A stretch of 63,673 nucleotides of DNA from Desulfurobacterium indicum (GTDB lineage: Bacteria; Aquificota; Aquificia; Desulfurobacteriales; Desulfurobacteriaceae), in NCBI RefSeq assembly GCF_001968985.1, contig NZ_MOEN01000007.1:1-63673 (forward strand). The letters run 5' to 3'. Below the pieces are notes generated by a model that did no database searches, was not told the origin of the DNA, and worked only from the letters and a program-made list of their open reading frames with translations. Both the position numbers and the translations under genes were made by a program. Below, one piece after another: positions 52,979 through 62,431 of the stretch; the first letter of the stretch is position 1; each line of letters begins with the position of its first letter.

Positions 52979-54325
52979 ATGGTTGAAGAGATAGGAGCGC
53001 ATATGCCTCTATGGTTGACCATACCTTTTGCCGGAATTCTTCTTTCTATTGCTGTTTTGCCTCTTATGGCTCCTCATTTCTGGCACAAACATTTTGGTAA
53101 GGTTTCAGCTTTTTGGGCTGTTGCGTGTGCGATACCTTTTATCGCTATGTATGGCGGTACTGCGGTTCATGATATTTTGCACACAATTCTGGTTGAATAT
53201 ATTCCGTTTCTTGTTCTTCTTGGAGCCCTTTATACGATTGCAGGAGGTATCTATATAAAGGGTTCTTTTGTTGGAAAACCTATTTTTAATACAGTACTCC
53301 TTTTTATAGGTGCAATGCTTGCGTCGTTTATGGGAACGACTGGTGCTGCAATGCTTCTTGTTCGTCCTTTGATAAGAGCTAACAGATGGAGAAAGTATAA
53401 AACATTTGTAATTGTTTTCTTTATTTTTCTTGTTGCCAATATAGGCGGTGCATTAACGCCGCTTGGAGATCCTCCTCTGTTTTTAGGTTTCTTAAAGGGC
53501 GTGCCATTTTTCTTTACATTGAGGCTTATTCCTATATGGATGACGGCAGTTGTTATCGTCCTTGGGATATTCTTTGCCATAGATTCTTATTATTATGCGA
53601 AAGAGGATAAATCCACGATTCCAATAGGTGATGAGAAGTTTGAAATTTTAGGTTCAATAAATTTTCTTTTCCTTCTTGGTGTTCTTGTTGCTGTTCTTTT
53701 AAGTGGTATTGTTCATCTTCCTAAGATTAATGTTCTGGGTGTTCATCTTTACCTTCAGGATGTTTTGAGAGACATTTTCCTTCTTGTTCTGACAGTTCTT
53801 TCAATTCTTTTGACACCTCCAATGGTGAGAGAAAAGAACGAGTTTACCTGGTTTCCTATAAAAGAGGTTGCTATTCTCTTTATAGGTATTTTTATTGCTA
53901 TGATTCCGTGTTTAAAAATTCTTGAGGCTGGTGAACACGGTCCTGCGGGTGGGTTGATTCATATGCTCTCTGAACCTTATCACTATTTCTGGGCTACGGG
54001 AACACTCTCTTCATTTCTTGATAACGCACCTACATATTTGACATTTTTAATGACAGCTCTTGGAAAGTTTTATCCGGGTGTTCCTGTTAAAATTGCTGTT
54101 CATAAGTTGATAGCCACTCATTCGATTTACCTTGAGGCTATATCCGCCGGTGCTGTTTTCTTTGGTGCGATTACCTATATCGGGAATGCGCCAAACTTTA
54201 TGGTTGCTTCTATCGCAAGGGAACAGGGTGTTGAAATGCCCTCATTTTTCGGTTATATCGTTAAGTATTCAATTCCGGTTTTGGTTACAACGTTTGTGAT
54301 TCTTACGATTATCTTTTTTAGATAA
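52979..54325 (+). CDS. CitMHS/NhaD-type ion transporter (sodium:proton antiporter family)
   Basis: A 448-residue polytopic membrane protein with about twelve helices of the ion-transporter superfamily. Family-like stretches: MGTTGAAMLLVRPLIRAN near residue 118, NIGGALTPLGDPPLFLGFLKG near 154, SSFLDNAPTYLTFLMTALG near 342, and GAITYIGNAPNFMVASIA near 398. These paired 'G-x-x-T-P-x-G-D/N-P' loops are typical of NhaD/ArsB/CitMHS. A Na+/H+ antiporter or carboxylate carrier is possible. It starts 57 bases after the solute-binding gene, with GAGGGAGG upstream, and may close the respiratory operon by ion balance. Confidence 0.82.
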   Translation: MVEEIGAHMPLWLTIPFAGILLSIAVLPLMAPHFWHKHFGKVSAFWAVACAIPFIAMYGGTAVHDILHTILVEYIPFLVLLGALYTIAGGIYIKGSFVGKPIFNTVLLFIGAMLASFMGTTGAAMLLVRPLIRANRWRKYKTFVIVFFIFLVANIGGALTPLGDPPLFLGFLKGVPFFFTLRLIPIWMTAVVIVLGIFFAIDSYYYAKEDKSTIPIGDEKFEILGSINFLFLLGVLVAVLLSGIVHLPKINVLGVHLYLQDVLRDIFLLVLTVLSILLTPPMVREKNEFTWFPIKEVAILFIGIFIAMIPCLKILEAGEHGPAGGLIHMLSEPYHYFWATGTLSSFLDNAPTYLTFLMTALGKFYPGVPVKIAVHKLIATHSIYLEAISAGAVFFGAITYIGNAPNFMVASIAREQGVEMPSFFGYIVKYSIPVLVTTFVILTIIFFR

Positions 54326-54357
54326 AAATCTTTGGGTGGTTGTTTGCCGCCCTTTTA

Positions 54358-55335
54358 TTATTGCGACGTCATTTGGAGAGCTTTTGTGACAACTTCTTTC
54401 GGAGAAATGTCAAGACATTTTAGATGTTCACATCTCACCTTTCCGTGGATAGAGCAGGGGTTACACGGAAGTTCTTTTTTTATAACCGTGCCTTCTGATT
54501 CAAGTGGTGCAAACCCGAAGCAGGGGTGCGTTGCACCGTAAATAACTGCTACTTTTGTCTTTACTGCTCTTGCCATATGAACAGCAGAGGAGTCGTTTGA
54601 TATTACGAAATTTGCTTTTTTAATAACAGCCATGGATTCAAGAAGAGAGAGTCTTCCGCAAAAATTCAGATTGTAAGCACCAGTTATTTCCATCCCCGCT
54701 TCTACGTCTGCTTTCCCACCAACTGTTACGACTTCGTATCCTATTCTTCTCAAAATCTGGGCGATTTTTTTGTATTTTCTTATCGGATAGGCTTTTCCTT
54801 TCCATCTTGCTCCTGGAGCGATGACGACGAATTTCTTGTGGGGAAGTAAGCGAGATATATGCTTTTCTGTTTCTTCTGGAATAAATATGTCAGGTGTCGG
54901 ATTTTTGGAAACTTCTATACCGATTTTTCTCACAGCCTTTGCGTAAAGTTCAGGAACATAAAGCTGTTTTTTTCGTTTCAGGAATTTGAAGAATATAACT
55001 TCTCTTCTCCATATCGATTGTTTGTTGTATTTAACCGTTTTAAAAGGTAAGAATTTTGTAAGGAGTTTGGTTTTCAATATGTTGTGAAGATCGATAACGT
55101 AGTCATAGTTTTCTTTTTTGAGAGTGTCTGCCAGTTCCTTTATTGCGTAAAAAGAAAGTTTCTTTTTATTTACACCCATTACCTTTTTTATTCTGTGATC
55201 CGGTACGAAGATAGATGCTATTGATTTATCGGTTAGAATATCTATCTCCACATCTGCCTTCTTCAGAGCGTTAAACACTGAAGATACCAGTATTACATCG
55301 CCTATTGACGAGAGTCTTATAATTAATACTCTCAT
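54358..55335 (-). CDS. Glycosyltransferase family 9 heptosyltransferase-like
   Basis: A 325-residue paralogue of the gene at 29682. It has the N-terminal [34 protein letters not shown], the [25 protein letters not shown] stretch and a Cys-rich end ([12 protein letters not shown]). It probably transfers a heptose to the LPS core; whether heptosyltransferase I or II cannot be settled. Its ATG overlaps the stop of the rubredoxin gene (ATGA), an unusual neighbour for an LPS gene. It is convergent with the antiporter gene. Confidence 0.85.
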   Translation of the reverse strand: MRVLIIRLSSIGDVILVSSVFNALKKADVEIDILTDKSIASIFVPDHRIKKVMGVNKKKLSFYAIKELADTLKKENYDYVIDLHNILKTKLLTKFLPFKTVKYNKQSIWRREVIFFKFLKRKKQLYVPELYAKAVRKIGIEVSKNPTPDIFIPEETEKHISRLLPHKKFVVIAPGARWKGKAYPIRKYKKIAQILRRIGYEVVTVGGKADVEAGMEITGAYNLNFCGRLSLLESMAVIKKANFVISNDSSAVHMARAVKTKVAVIYGATHPCFGFAPLESEGTVIKKELPCNPCSIHGKVRCEHLKCLDISPKEVVTKALQMTSQ

Positions 55336-55502
55336 TCTTCCTCTAACGGCTCAAACTTGTCTTTTGACGCACCGCATATCGGACATACCCATTCATCTGG
55401 AATTGCTTCAAACGGTGTTCCTGGAGAGACATTGTTTTCAGGGTCACCGTTTTCAGGATCATAAATGTAACCGCAAACGGTACATCTCCATTTTGTAGCC
55501 AT
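55332..55502 (-). CDS. Rubredoxin
   Basis: A 56-residue iron protein that was too short for a length-limited ORF list but is clear in the sequence. The Fe(Cys)4 site is in CTVCGYIY and CPICGAS, with the fully conserved Trp-Val-Cys-Pro before the second pair and the [20 protein letters not shown] middle. ATG 55502 has AGGGGAA upstream. Rubredoxin donates electrons to rubrerythrin/superoxide reductase-type oxygen defence or other oxidoreductases; none is beside it. It is the first gene of a two-gene unit with a GT9 enzyme. Confidence 0.95.
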   Translation of the reverse strand: MATKWRCTVCGYIYDPENGDPENNVSPGTPFEAIPDEWVCPICGASKDKFEPLEEE

Positions 55503-55597
55503 CTTGTTCCCCTTTTATTGGTTTCTTACCATTATAGCACATAGTTTTTGTATGAAAAGGAAATCTTATTCTTTTGCAATTTTGAGAGTATCCTGAT

Positions 55598-55625
55598 TTG
55601 CTTTCTGTTTGTGTTATCATAGAAT
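55598..55625 (+). promoter_or_regulatory. Candidate promoter of the DUF475 gene
   Basis: TTGCTT (55598-55603) and TAGAAT (55620-55625) are separated by 16 bases. They lie 22 bases before the start codon. Confidence 0.4.
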
Positions 55626-55646
55626 ATCTCTTATAGGGTAGGAGTT

Positions 55647-56645
55647 ATGGATAAGTTTAAAAAGTTGCTTGTAGAGTTTGGAGTTATCTTTGTTATAAGC
55701 TGGATCATCGAGTTTGCATATATGGGGATAAAAGGGGTTCTGGAAGGGACTTTGCTTTCTTTTCTTGAAGTTTCACTATCTTTTGATAATGCTGTTATGA
55801 ATGCCCTTGTATTGACAACCATGACGCCCAAGTGGCGTAAAAGATTTATTACGTGGGGGATACTTACGGCAGTATTCGGTATGAGGTTTTTGTTTCCTGT
55901 TTTAATTGTTTCGGTTACTTCCGGACTTTCTTTCAAAGAAACGATAGGTATTGCGTTTAAACATCCTTCTGTTTATGCGGAACATCTTGAACATGCTGAA
56001 CCGCTGATACTTGCCTTTGGTGGTTCTTTTCTCCTTATGGTTTTTATAAACTGGTTGTTTGATGCGGGGAAAAATCTTCACTGGATAAGATTTTTTGAGG
56101 AAGGTGCTTCAAAAATCGCCAGGTTAGGAGAAATAAAACTTATTCTGGCTCTTGCAATTGTCTTTGTTATAGGGTTGCTTAAACAGCAGGAAAACATTAC
56201 CCTTGCCATGATATTGGGTATTCTACTTTTTGAGTTAGTCCACTTTATAAAAAATGCGATTGAGTATTTTAAAGAGAAAAACTATTTTTCTGGTGACAGC
56301 GGTTGGGCCAGTTTTCTCTACCTGGAGCTTTTAGATGCTTCCTGTTCACTTGATGGGACGGTTGGTGCATTTGCTATAAGCCAGAATCTTATAATTATAA
56401 CTCTCGGCCTTTCTGTTGGTGCTTTTATTTTACGTTCTCTTACAGTTTATTTTGTGGATACTGGTAAATTGCAGCATCTACCTTACCTTGAGCATGGGGC
56501 ACATTGGGGAATTGGTGGTTTGGGAATAATGATGCTACTTGAACTTTTCTTTTCCATTCCTGAAGCCGTTATCAGTCTGACGGCACTGGTGTTTATCCTT
56601 TCGTCCCTTTATTCTTCTCTTAGAAGGAGTGGTCAACTGCTATAA
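55647..56645 (+). CDS. DUF475 (TerC-like) integral membrane protein
   Basis: A 332-residue membrane protein with about nine hydrophobic helices. Diagnostic acidic stretches are SLSFDNAVMNALVLTTMTPKWR near residue 43 and LYLELLDASCSLDGTVGAFAIS near 228, both shared by the DUF475/TerC superfamily. TerC-type proteins are linked to metal export and tellurite resistance; DUF475 itself is uncharacterised. GGTAGGAGTT precedes the ATG. It stands between the divergent rubredoxin gene and the chemoreceptor. Confidence 0.88.
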   Translation: MDKFKKLLVEFGVIFVISWIIEFAYMGIKGVLEGTLLSFLEVSLSFDNAVMNALVLTTMTPKWRKRFITWGILTAVFGMRFLFPVLIVSVTSGLSFKETIGIAFKHPSVYAEHLEHAEPLILAFGGSFLLMVFINWLFDAGKNLHWIRFFEEGASKIARLGEIKLILALAIVFVIGLLKQQENITLAMILGILLFELVHFIKNAIEYFKEKNYFSGDSGWASFLYLELLDASCSLDGTVGAFAISQNLIIITLGLSVGAFILRSLTVYFVDTGKLQHLPYLEHGAHWGIGGLGIMMLLELFFSIPEAVISLTALVFILSSLYSSLRRSGQLL

Positions 56646-56702
56646 TAAAATTATTGAAGATACCGATAATAAGAAAAAGTTTATATTTTTGGGGGATGGT
56701 CA

Positions 56703-59429
56703 ATGGGCTTTCTTAAAAAACTTGGTATGGAAAAGGTGAGCAGGCAGATCCTTGTTGTTGTTTTTATTCCAATACTTGCGGCTGTTGTGGTTCTTGGCAG
56801 ACAGGCAAGAGAGGTTTACAGAAAGATTTATACTCCTGCTAGAATAATGGAAAAACATTTTCCGCTGGTTGAAGCAGTTGCGAAGCTTGCCCATGATCTT
56901 GCTGTTGAAAGAGGTTTGTCAACAACTTTTGTTACTCAAAGTAGAGATAAATCCTCTCCTGTCTATACAAAGCTTTTAGCTCAACGGGAAAAGGTGGATA
57001 AAGATATTGCTGATTTTCGCTATGTTGTTTCTCATTATCTTTCTCCTGATGATATTCATGATATTTCCACAGCGGAACTTAAGAGATTGAGACAGGAAAT
57101 TGATAACGGCAATGTTTCAAATATTGATATCTTGACAAGCTATACCGAATATATCGATGGTGTAATGAACAATATTCACAAGCTGGCGGAAAAGGAATTA
57201 AAAGATACAGTTTTTGAAAGAGATCTTGTAGCTTTTAATCTTTTTCTGAAATATAAAGATACGTTTGGTGTTGAGAGGGCTCTTGCCTCAAGTATTACTT
57301 CTTATGTGAATTCTCATGGGACTAATGCTACTGTTCCTAAAGCTTTACTGGCATTTTTCAATACTGTTAATGATAACGAAAATGTTTTGAGGGATGTGGT
57401 TAACACTCTTGCGTTTAATGAGTTGAAGAGTCGCTTTCGTGCTGTTGAATCTACTTCTGAATGTGGAAAGGTGAAAGAAATAAAAGAGATAATAAATGGA
57501 GAAAGATATCAGGAGCTTGCTGCTTATAAACCTTTGCAGGTATTTCAGATTTATACCGATTTTCTGAAGGTTTTGAAAAAGTTTCAGGATGAATATTTAG
57601 GTCTTTTAAAAAAGAGGACGTTTGAATTTACTTTGGAAGCCAAAAAGGAAATGATTGTTTCTTCCTCTCTTGTTGTAGGTCTTCTCCTTGTCTTGATATT
57701 TGTCGGCGTTTTGAGAAGAAAGATAGTTAATTCAACAGGTGAAATAAAGGAGATACTTGAAACGATTAACAGGGGAAATTTGAGAGTGTCTCTTGATGAT
57801 GTTTCCGGGAATGATGAATTTGCCGAGATGAAACGGTTGATTAACGGTTTGATAGGAACTTTTAAAAGTGTTATTTCTGAAGTTGATAAAGTTTCCGAGA
57901 AGATTTCAAAAGGTAAATTTGATATTTCAATGAGTAAAAATGTTTTTAAGGGAGATTTAAAAGTACTTGAAAAGAATCTTCAGAAAATAGTTGAAACATT
58001 GAAAGCTTTTATGTCTGAAATGAACCATGTTACAGAAAGCCTTTCTGAGGGAAGATTGGATGTTAATGTTAATGAAAAAGCGTTTGAAGGTAAATATAAA
58101 GAGATTGTTCACGGGCTTTCAGAGATAGTGGATAACTTTAAAAAGGTTGTTGATGTTGTGAATAAGATGGCTGAAGATCTTGCAGAAGCAAGGTTTAAAA
58201 CCTATGATGAAACGCTTCTTCCGGGGGAATTGAGAGCAATTATAAGGAATATCAATCTTGCTTCTTGCGATATTAAAAAAGCCATGGATATGCTTGCATC
58301 TATTATGGAACAGGCTGACATACAGCAGGAGATAGATGTTGAAGCGTTTAAAGGTGATTTGAGGAAGGTTGGAGAGGCGGCTAATACATTTGCTCTTACT
58401 ATGAGAAATATTATCAGAGAGATAAACAGGTTTGTTAACGAGCTTGAGAGCGGTAATTTAAGTATTAAACTTGATGATTCTAAATTTCCAGAGTCTCTAA
58501 AGACATTAAGAGATGCTCTTGTCGGTATTCAAAATACATTCTTGACCATAAAGGATTCTCTTTTACTTGCTACCCGTAAGCTTGCAAGCGGTAATCTTAT
58601 GGTCAGAATGAACGAGAACGAACTGAAAGGAGATCTTAAAGAGATAGCTATTTCGTTTAACAAGGGGATAGAATCTTTTGGTAAATCTATAGGGCTTTCC
58701 ATTGATACGCTTAAAAATGCTGTTTCTCTCCTTGAAAGTAAGGTTGACAGTCTTTCTGATGTTATGAAAAAGATTCTTTATCAAACAGATAAAACCAATA
58801 TGATTTCTAAGTCCATAGAGAAGACATCTAAAGATATAGAAGCACTTGCAGGAGAGGTTCTTGAGCTTAATTCATTGTCTTCTAAGAATCTTCAGATTGT
58901 TGATGAAGCTGAAGATATTATTGATGAGATTAAAAAGCTTCTTGATGAGAGGACGAAAGAGCTTGGCTCTATTGTTGAGATTATCTTCCAGATAGCAACT
59001 CAGACTAACCTTCTTGCTCTTAATGCTGCCATTGAAGCTGCAAGAGCAGGTGAAGCAGGTAGGGGATTTGCAGTTGTTGCCGATGAGGTTAGGAAGTTGG
59101 CGCAGAAGGTTGTTTCAGCTACGGATCAGATAAAGGCAACGGTCTCTAACATAAACAAAGACATAAAAGAGAAGGTTATAGATAACGTCTCAAGGGCATT
59201 TGAGAATATAAAAGAGTCAATGGAGGAGCTGGAGAAGATAGTTGTTAAAGTTTCGGAAGAAGCAAAATCCGAGTCAGAGTCAATAGAAGAAGTTGCTAAA
59301 ACTGTTAAAGAGGTTGCAGAGATAGCAACCAGAAACGTAGATGACCTTAAAGAGGTAGTTGAAGATATCAGCAGAGTTTCTGAGAAGATTAAAGAGCTTG
59401 AAGAAGAGTTAAACAGATTCAAAGTATAG
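56703..59429 (+). CDS. Methyl-accepting chemotaxis protein with NIT sensor and poly-HAMP array
   Basis: A 908-residue transmembrane chemoreceptor. TM1 is at residues 16-33 and TM2 at 317-337. The periplasmic part looks like an NIT nitrate/nitrite-sensing domain, with [16 protein letters not shown] near 62 and DLVAFNLF near 174. Between TM2 and the signalling hairpin there are about seven repeats of 40-48 residues (roughly 344-660), each with a 'G-[NKR]-[LF]-x-[VI]' turn, which look like linked HAMP domains. The signalling tip is [20 protein letters not shown] to [20 protein letters not shown] near 758-800. GGGGGA precedes the ATG. It stands alone. Confidence 0.9.
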   Translation: MGFLKKLGMEKVSRQILVVVFIPILAAVVVLGRQAREVYRKIYTPARIMEKHFPLVEAVAKLAHDLAVERGLSTTFVTQSRDKSSPVYTKLLAQREKVDKDIADFRYVVSHYLSPDDIHDISTAELKRLRQEIDNGNVSNIDILTSYTEYIDGVMNNIHKLAEKELKDTVFERDLVAFNLFLKYKDTFGVERALASSITSYVNSHGTNATVPKALLAFFNTVNDNENVLRDVVNTLAFNELKSRFRAVESTSECGKVKEIKEIINGERYQELAAYKPLQVFQIYTDFLKVLKKFQDEYLGLLKKRTFEFTLEAKKEMIVSSSLVVGLLLVLIFVGVLRRKIVNSTGEIKEILETINRGNLRVSLDDVSGNDEFAEMKRLINGLIGTFKSVISEVDKVSEKISKGKFDISMSKNVFKGDLKVLEKNLQKIVETLKAFMSEMNHVTESLSEGRLDVNVNEKAFEGKYKEIVHGLSEIVDNFKKVVDVVNKMAEDLAEARFKTYDETLLPGELRAIIRNINLASCDIKKAMDMLASIMEQADIQQEIDVEAFKGDLRKVGEAANTFALTMRNIIREINRFVNELESGNLSIKLDDSKFPESLKTLRDALVGIQNTFLTIKDSLLLATRKLASGNLMVRMNENELKGDLKEIAISFNKGIESFGKSIGLSIDTLKNAVSLLESKVDSLSDVMKKILYQTDKTNMISKSIEKTSKDIEALAGEVLELNSLSSKNLQIVDEAEDIIDEIKKLLDERTKELGSIVEIIFQIATQTNLLALNAAIEAARAGEAGRGFAVVADEVRKLAQKVVSATDQIKATVSNINKDIKEKVIDNVSRAFENIKESMEELEKIVVKVSEEAKSESESIEEVAKTVKEVAEIATRNVDDLKEVVEDISRVSEKIKELEEELNRFKV

Positions 59430-59502
59430 AAATACAAGTTTGGTTCATATTTTTTGGGGGCACTCCCCTTTCTTTATTTGTGAAAAATTTGATAAACGAA
59501 AG

Positions 59503-59528
59503 TCTTCCCGGCAGAATACCGGGAAGAT
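59503..59528 (-). terminator. Terminator behind khpA
   Basis: TCTTCCCGG (59503-59511) pairs with CCGGGAAGA (59519-59527) around a 7-base loop. T-rich stretches on both sides suggest it may serve the minus-strand operon and the chemoreceptor gene together. Confidence 0.65.
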
Positions 59529-59531
59529 CTT

Positions 59532-59771
59532 TTATTCTATTATTTCAAGGACTGCTCTCTTACCGCTCTTTGCAGCAACTGAAGAGATTAATGTCCTTAT
59601 TGCTTTTGCTGTTCTTCCCTGTTTACCGATTACTTTTCCAAGGTCTTTTGGGTCAACCTTCAGTTCAATAATTACAGTTCTTTCTCCTTCTGTTTCCACT
59701 ACGTTTACGGCGTCCGGGTTGTCAACTAATTTTTTTACGATGCATTCAACTAACTCTTTTACTGCGGACAT
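59532..59771 (-). CDS. khpA: KH-domain RNA-binding protein KhpA (YlqC family)
   Basis: A 79-residue single KH-domain protein that binds RNA. The GXXG loop is GKQG in [20 protein letters not shown]. The length and its place after rpsP are typical of KhpA. KhpA partners with KhpB in some bacteria. In most genomes rimM-trmD-rplS follow; here the unit ends after khpA. Confidence 0.92.
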   Translation of the reverse strand: MSAVKELVECIVKKLVDNPDAVNVVETEGERTVIIELKVDPKDLGKVIGKQGRTAKAIRTLISSVAAKSGKRAVLEIIE

Positions 59772-59792
59772 GGTCGCCTCCTATTTCCAGTA

Positions 59793-60023
59793 TTACTGGA
59801 TAGCTTGCTTGAGAAGTGCAGCAACTCTCTCAGTTGGCTGAGCCCCTTTAGCAATCCATTCTTTTGCTTTTTCAATATCAATTTGAAGTTCTTTTGATTT
59901 AGGATTATAAGTTCCGAGAATGTCAACAGCTTTGCCGTCTCTTTTTGACATACCCTCGGCAACAACAATTTTATAGATTGGAAGCTTTTTTCTTCCCATC
60001 TTCTTGAGTCTTATCTTTACCAA
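59793..60023 (-). CDS. rpsP: 30S ribosomal protein S16
   Basis: A 76-residue ribosomal protein: MVKIRLKKMGRKKLPIYKIVVAE, then the YNPKSKELQIDIEKAKEWIAKGAQPT signature. Length is normal. It lies between ffh and khpA in the conserved order. Confidence 0.96.
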   Translation of the reverse strand: MVKIRLKKMGRKKLPIYKIVVAEGMSKRDGKAVDILGTYNPKSKELQIDIEKAKEWIAKGAQPTERVAALLKQAIQ

Positions 60024-60089
60024 CTTCTCTCCTCCTTAAAGACAGTTTTGTAAAAGGTAATTTTATACCAATCGTAATTTAATACAACC

Positions 60090-61436
60090 TTACATAAATG
60101 GGAAGGGGAATTTTCCACCTTTTTTTGCCATCTTTTTCTGCATCTTTTTCATCTGTTTCATCATCATTTTTGCCTGGGCAAATTGTTTAAGAAGAGCATC
60201 AACATCTTTTACACTTGTGCCGCTTCCTCTCGCTATTCTTCTTTTTCTGCTGGCGTTTATAATTGCATGGTTTCGCCTCTCTTCTGGTGTCATTGAGTTG
60301 ATTATCGCTTCTATCCTTTTGAGCTTTTTGTCGTCTATTGCCTTGTCAAGCTGCTTGAGCATTTTCTGGCTGGAAAGCCCCGGGATCATCTTTATAAGCT
60401 GTTTTATAGGTCCCATTCTCTGTATCATTTCAAGCTGTTTTTTAAAGTCTTCAAGTGTAAACTCTCCTGATAGGAGCTTTTCCTGCATGGATAGGGCTTC
60501 TTCTTCGTCTATCACTTCCTGTGCCTTTTCGACAAGGCTTACAACGTCACCCATGCCCAGGATTCTTGATGCTACCCTGTCGGGATAAAACGGTTCGAAA
60601 TCGTCTATTTTTTCGCCGACACCTGCAAATTTTATCGGTTTGCCTGTTACACCTTTTACAGAAAGTGCAACACCACCCCGTGCGTCTGAATCAAGCTTTG
60701 TAAGAACGATACCTGTCATGCCGACATTTTCATCAAAAGCTTTTGCTATGTTTACCGCTTCCTGTCCTGTCATGGCATCAGAGACAAAGAGAACTTCGTC
60801 GGGATGGATTCTTTCTTTTATCTCTTTTGCCTCCTTTAGCATCTCTTCGTCTATGTGAAGTCTTCCTGCCGTGTCAACTATTAGAACGTCGTATCCTTCT
60901 TTCTTTGCCTTTTTGAGAGCGTCTTCCGCGATCTTTGCAGCATCTTTTTCGTTCTCTTCAAGAAATACAGGAACACTTATCTGTTCACCCAATTTTTTAA
61001 GCTGAAGCATGGCTGCCGGTCTGTAAATGTCAACAGAGGTTAGGAGAACCTTTTTGCCCTGTTTTTTCAGCAGTTTTGCAAGTTTTGCAGATGTTGTGGT
61101 TTTACCTGAACCCTGAAGTCCTATAAGAAGGATTACCGAAGGCTTGCTTTTTAAGTTTAGAGGTTCTGCTTTTTCACCCAATGTTTTTACAAGTTCGTCG
61201 TGAACTATTTTAACAAGCTGCTGAACGGCAGTTACACCTTTTGTTACCTTTGCGCCTAAAGCCTTTTCTTTTATATCCTTTATGAAGTCAGATACAACCT
61301 TGTAGTTTACATCTGCTTCAAGGAGCGCAAGTTTTATCTCTCTCAGTCCTTTATTTAGAGTTTCCTCGTCAATTCTCCCCTTTTTCGCTATTTTGCCAAT
61401 TGCAGACTGTATCTTTTCCGCAAGTGCGTCAAACAT
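60090..61436 (-). CDS. ffh: Signal recognition particle protein Ffh
   Basis: A GTPase of 448 residues that targets membrane proteins with SRP RNA. N domain, then G domain with GLQGSGKTTTSAKLAKLL near residue 105, DTAGR near 188 and TKLDSDARGGVALS near 246; the M domain ends in MMMKQMKKMQKKMAKKGG, a methionine-rich RNA- and signal-binding stretch. GGAGGAGAG precedes the ATG. It heads ffh-rpsP-khpA and follows the MBL gene after 12 bases. Confidence 0.97.
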   Translation of the reverse strand: MFDALAEKIQSAIGKIAKKGRIDEETLNKGLREIKLALLEADVNYKVVSDFIKDIKEKALGAKVTKGVTAVQQLVKIVHDELVKTLGEKAEPLNLKSKPSVILLIGLQGSGKTTTSAKLAKLLKKQGKKVLLTSVDIYRPAAMLQLKKLGEQISVPVFLEENEKDAAKIAEDALKKAKKEGYDVLIVDTAGRLHIDEEMLKEAKEIKERIHPDEVLFVSDAMTGQEAVNIAKAFDENVGMTGIVLTKLDSDARGGVALSVKGVTGKPIKFAGVGEKIDDFEPFYPDRVASRILGMGDVVSLVEKAQEVIDEEEALSMQEKLLSGEFTLEDFKKQLEMIQRMGPIKQLIKMIPGLSSQKMLKQLDKAIDDKKLKRIEAIINSMTPEERRNHAIINASRKRRIARGSGTSVKDVDALLKQFAQAKMMMKQMKKMQKKMAKKGGKFPFPFM

Positions 61437-61448
61437 CTCTCCTCCGTT

Positions 61449-62159
61449 TTAAAAAGCGATTTCAGTCCCCGCCCTGCAATCAATAAATCTATCCTTAAAT
61501 ACTTCTTTGAAAACCTCTATTCCGTTATCTCCGGTACAGTGGCAGGGTGCAACAAATTCTGTCAGGTCTAAAAGTTTTTCGGCTGTTTTCTTAATGCTTG
61601 TGTCTTCTTTTTTATACATGTGGAATCCGCCTATTATCATGAATAGTTTTCTCTCGGCAAGTCTTACAGCTTCTTCTGCTATTTTTTCTATTCCAGGATG
61701 GGAGCATCCTGTTACCAGAATGCTTCCTTTTTCCGTTTTTGCTACCAGAGAGTGTTCGAAGGCAGGGTCTCTCATACCGGTGGGCATCATTCCTGTTGAG
61801 AAAATTCCGGGAGCTATTACTGTTGGATCATCAACCGGAATTACGATTCCTCTTTCTCCCACTTTTTCCTCGAAAAATTCTGCGTCGCTTTCCGGAACAA
61901 AAATGTCAACATGATAAACCTTTTTCATAACGGTTTTAAGTCCTCCGGTGTGGTCCCAGTGGTTGTGCGAAATGAATATACCGTCAATGTCTGAAAGGTT
62001 TATAGAAAGGGCTTCAGCGTTTCTCTCAAGTATTTCCGGTTTCGCACCGGTATCAAAAAGGATGTTGGTTTCTCCCTCTATAAAGGCGGAAAATCCCCAG
62101 TCTGGAGTTAGTTCTTTAAAAGCTCTGTTGTCGTATAAGATAACGATTTTCTCTGTCAT
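61449..62159 (-). CDS. Metallo-beta-lactamase-fold hydrolase
   Basis: A 236-residue MBL protein with the metal-binding motif SHNHWDHTGGL near residue 65, other ligands TGCSHPG near 150 and GGFHMY near 177, and APCHCTGDNG near 207. This arrangement fits the group annotated as dihydropterin-linked beta-ribofuranosylaminobenzene phosphate synthase in methanogens; that annotation is uncertain in bacteria. Substrate unknown. It leads the ffh operon. Confidence 0.87.
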   Translation of the reverse strand: MTEKIVILYDNRAFKELTPDWGFSAFIEGETNILFDTGAKPEILERNAEALSINLSDIDGIFISHNHWDHTGGLKTVMKKVYHVDIFVPESDAEFFEEKVGERGIVIPVDDPTVIAPGIFSTGMMPTGMRDPAFEHSLVAKTEKGSILVTGCSHPGIEKIAEEAVRLAERKLFMIIGGFHMYKKEDTSIKKTAEKLLDLTEFVAPCHCTGDNGIEVFKEVFKDRFIDCRAGTEIAF

Positions 62160-62204
62160 TTCTAACCTCCCTGTGGAGTTCCATTATATATAATTCGTGC
62201 CCGG

Positions 62205-62233
62205 TTGCTTTGAAAGAGAAGTTTTCTTATATT
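62205..62233 (+). promoter_or_regulatory. Candidate promoter of tRNA-Leu(CAG)
   Basis: TTGCTT (62205-62210) and TATATT (62228-62233) are separated by 17 bases. The -10 is 34 bases before the mature tRNA, so a short 5' leader would be removed. Confidence 0.45.
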
Positions 62234-62267
62234 TTTATCTCATCAACAATAATAAAATATTCCTTCT

Positions 62268-62354
62268 GCCCGGGTGGCGGAATTGGCAGACGCGCAGGAC
62301 TCAGGATCCTGTGGTGGCAACACCGTGCGGGTTCAAATCCCGCCCCGGGCACCA
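62268..62354 (+). tRNA. tRNA-Leu (anticodon CAG)
   Basis: A class II tRNA of 87 bases. The acceptor GCCCGGG pairs with CCCGGGC, the anticodon loop CTCAGGA reads CUG, the variable arm is TGGTGGCAACACC, the T-loop is GGTTCAAATCC, and CCA is encoded. It is the partner of the Leu(UAA) gene at 23751, whose acceptor and D-arm are nearly identical. Confidence 0.97.
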
Positions 62355-62431
62355 TTAATGGATTGAAATGTTGCTGAGAGTTTCATAATTTCATATAATA
62401 TTACAGCTAACACTTTAGGGGGTAAATTAAG

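Noticed and set aside
59440-59841. Plus-strand frame over khpA and rpsP
   Set aside because: Antisense to two conserved genes, Ser/Thr-rich shadow translation.
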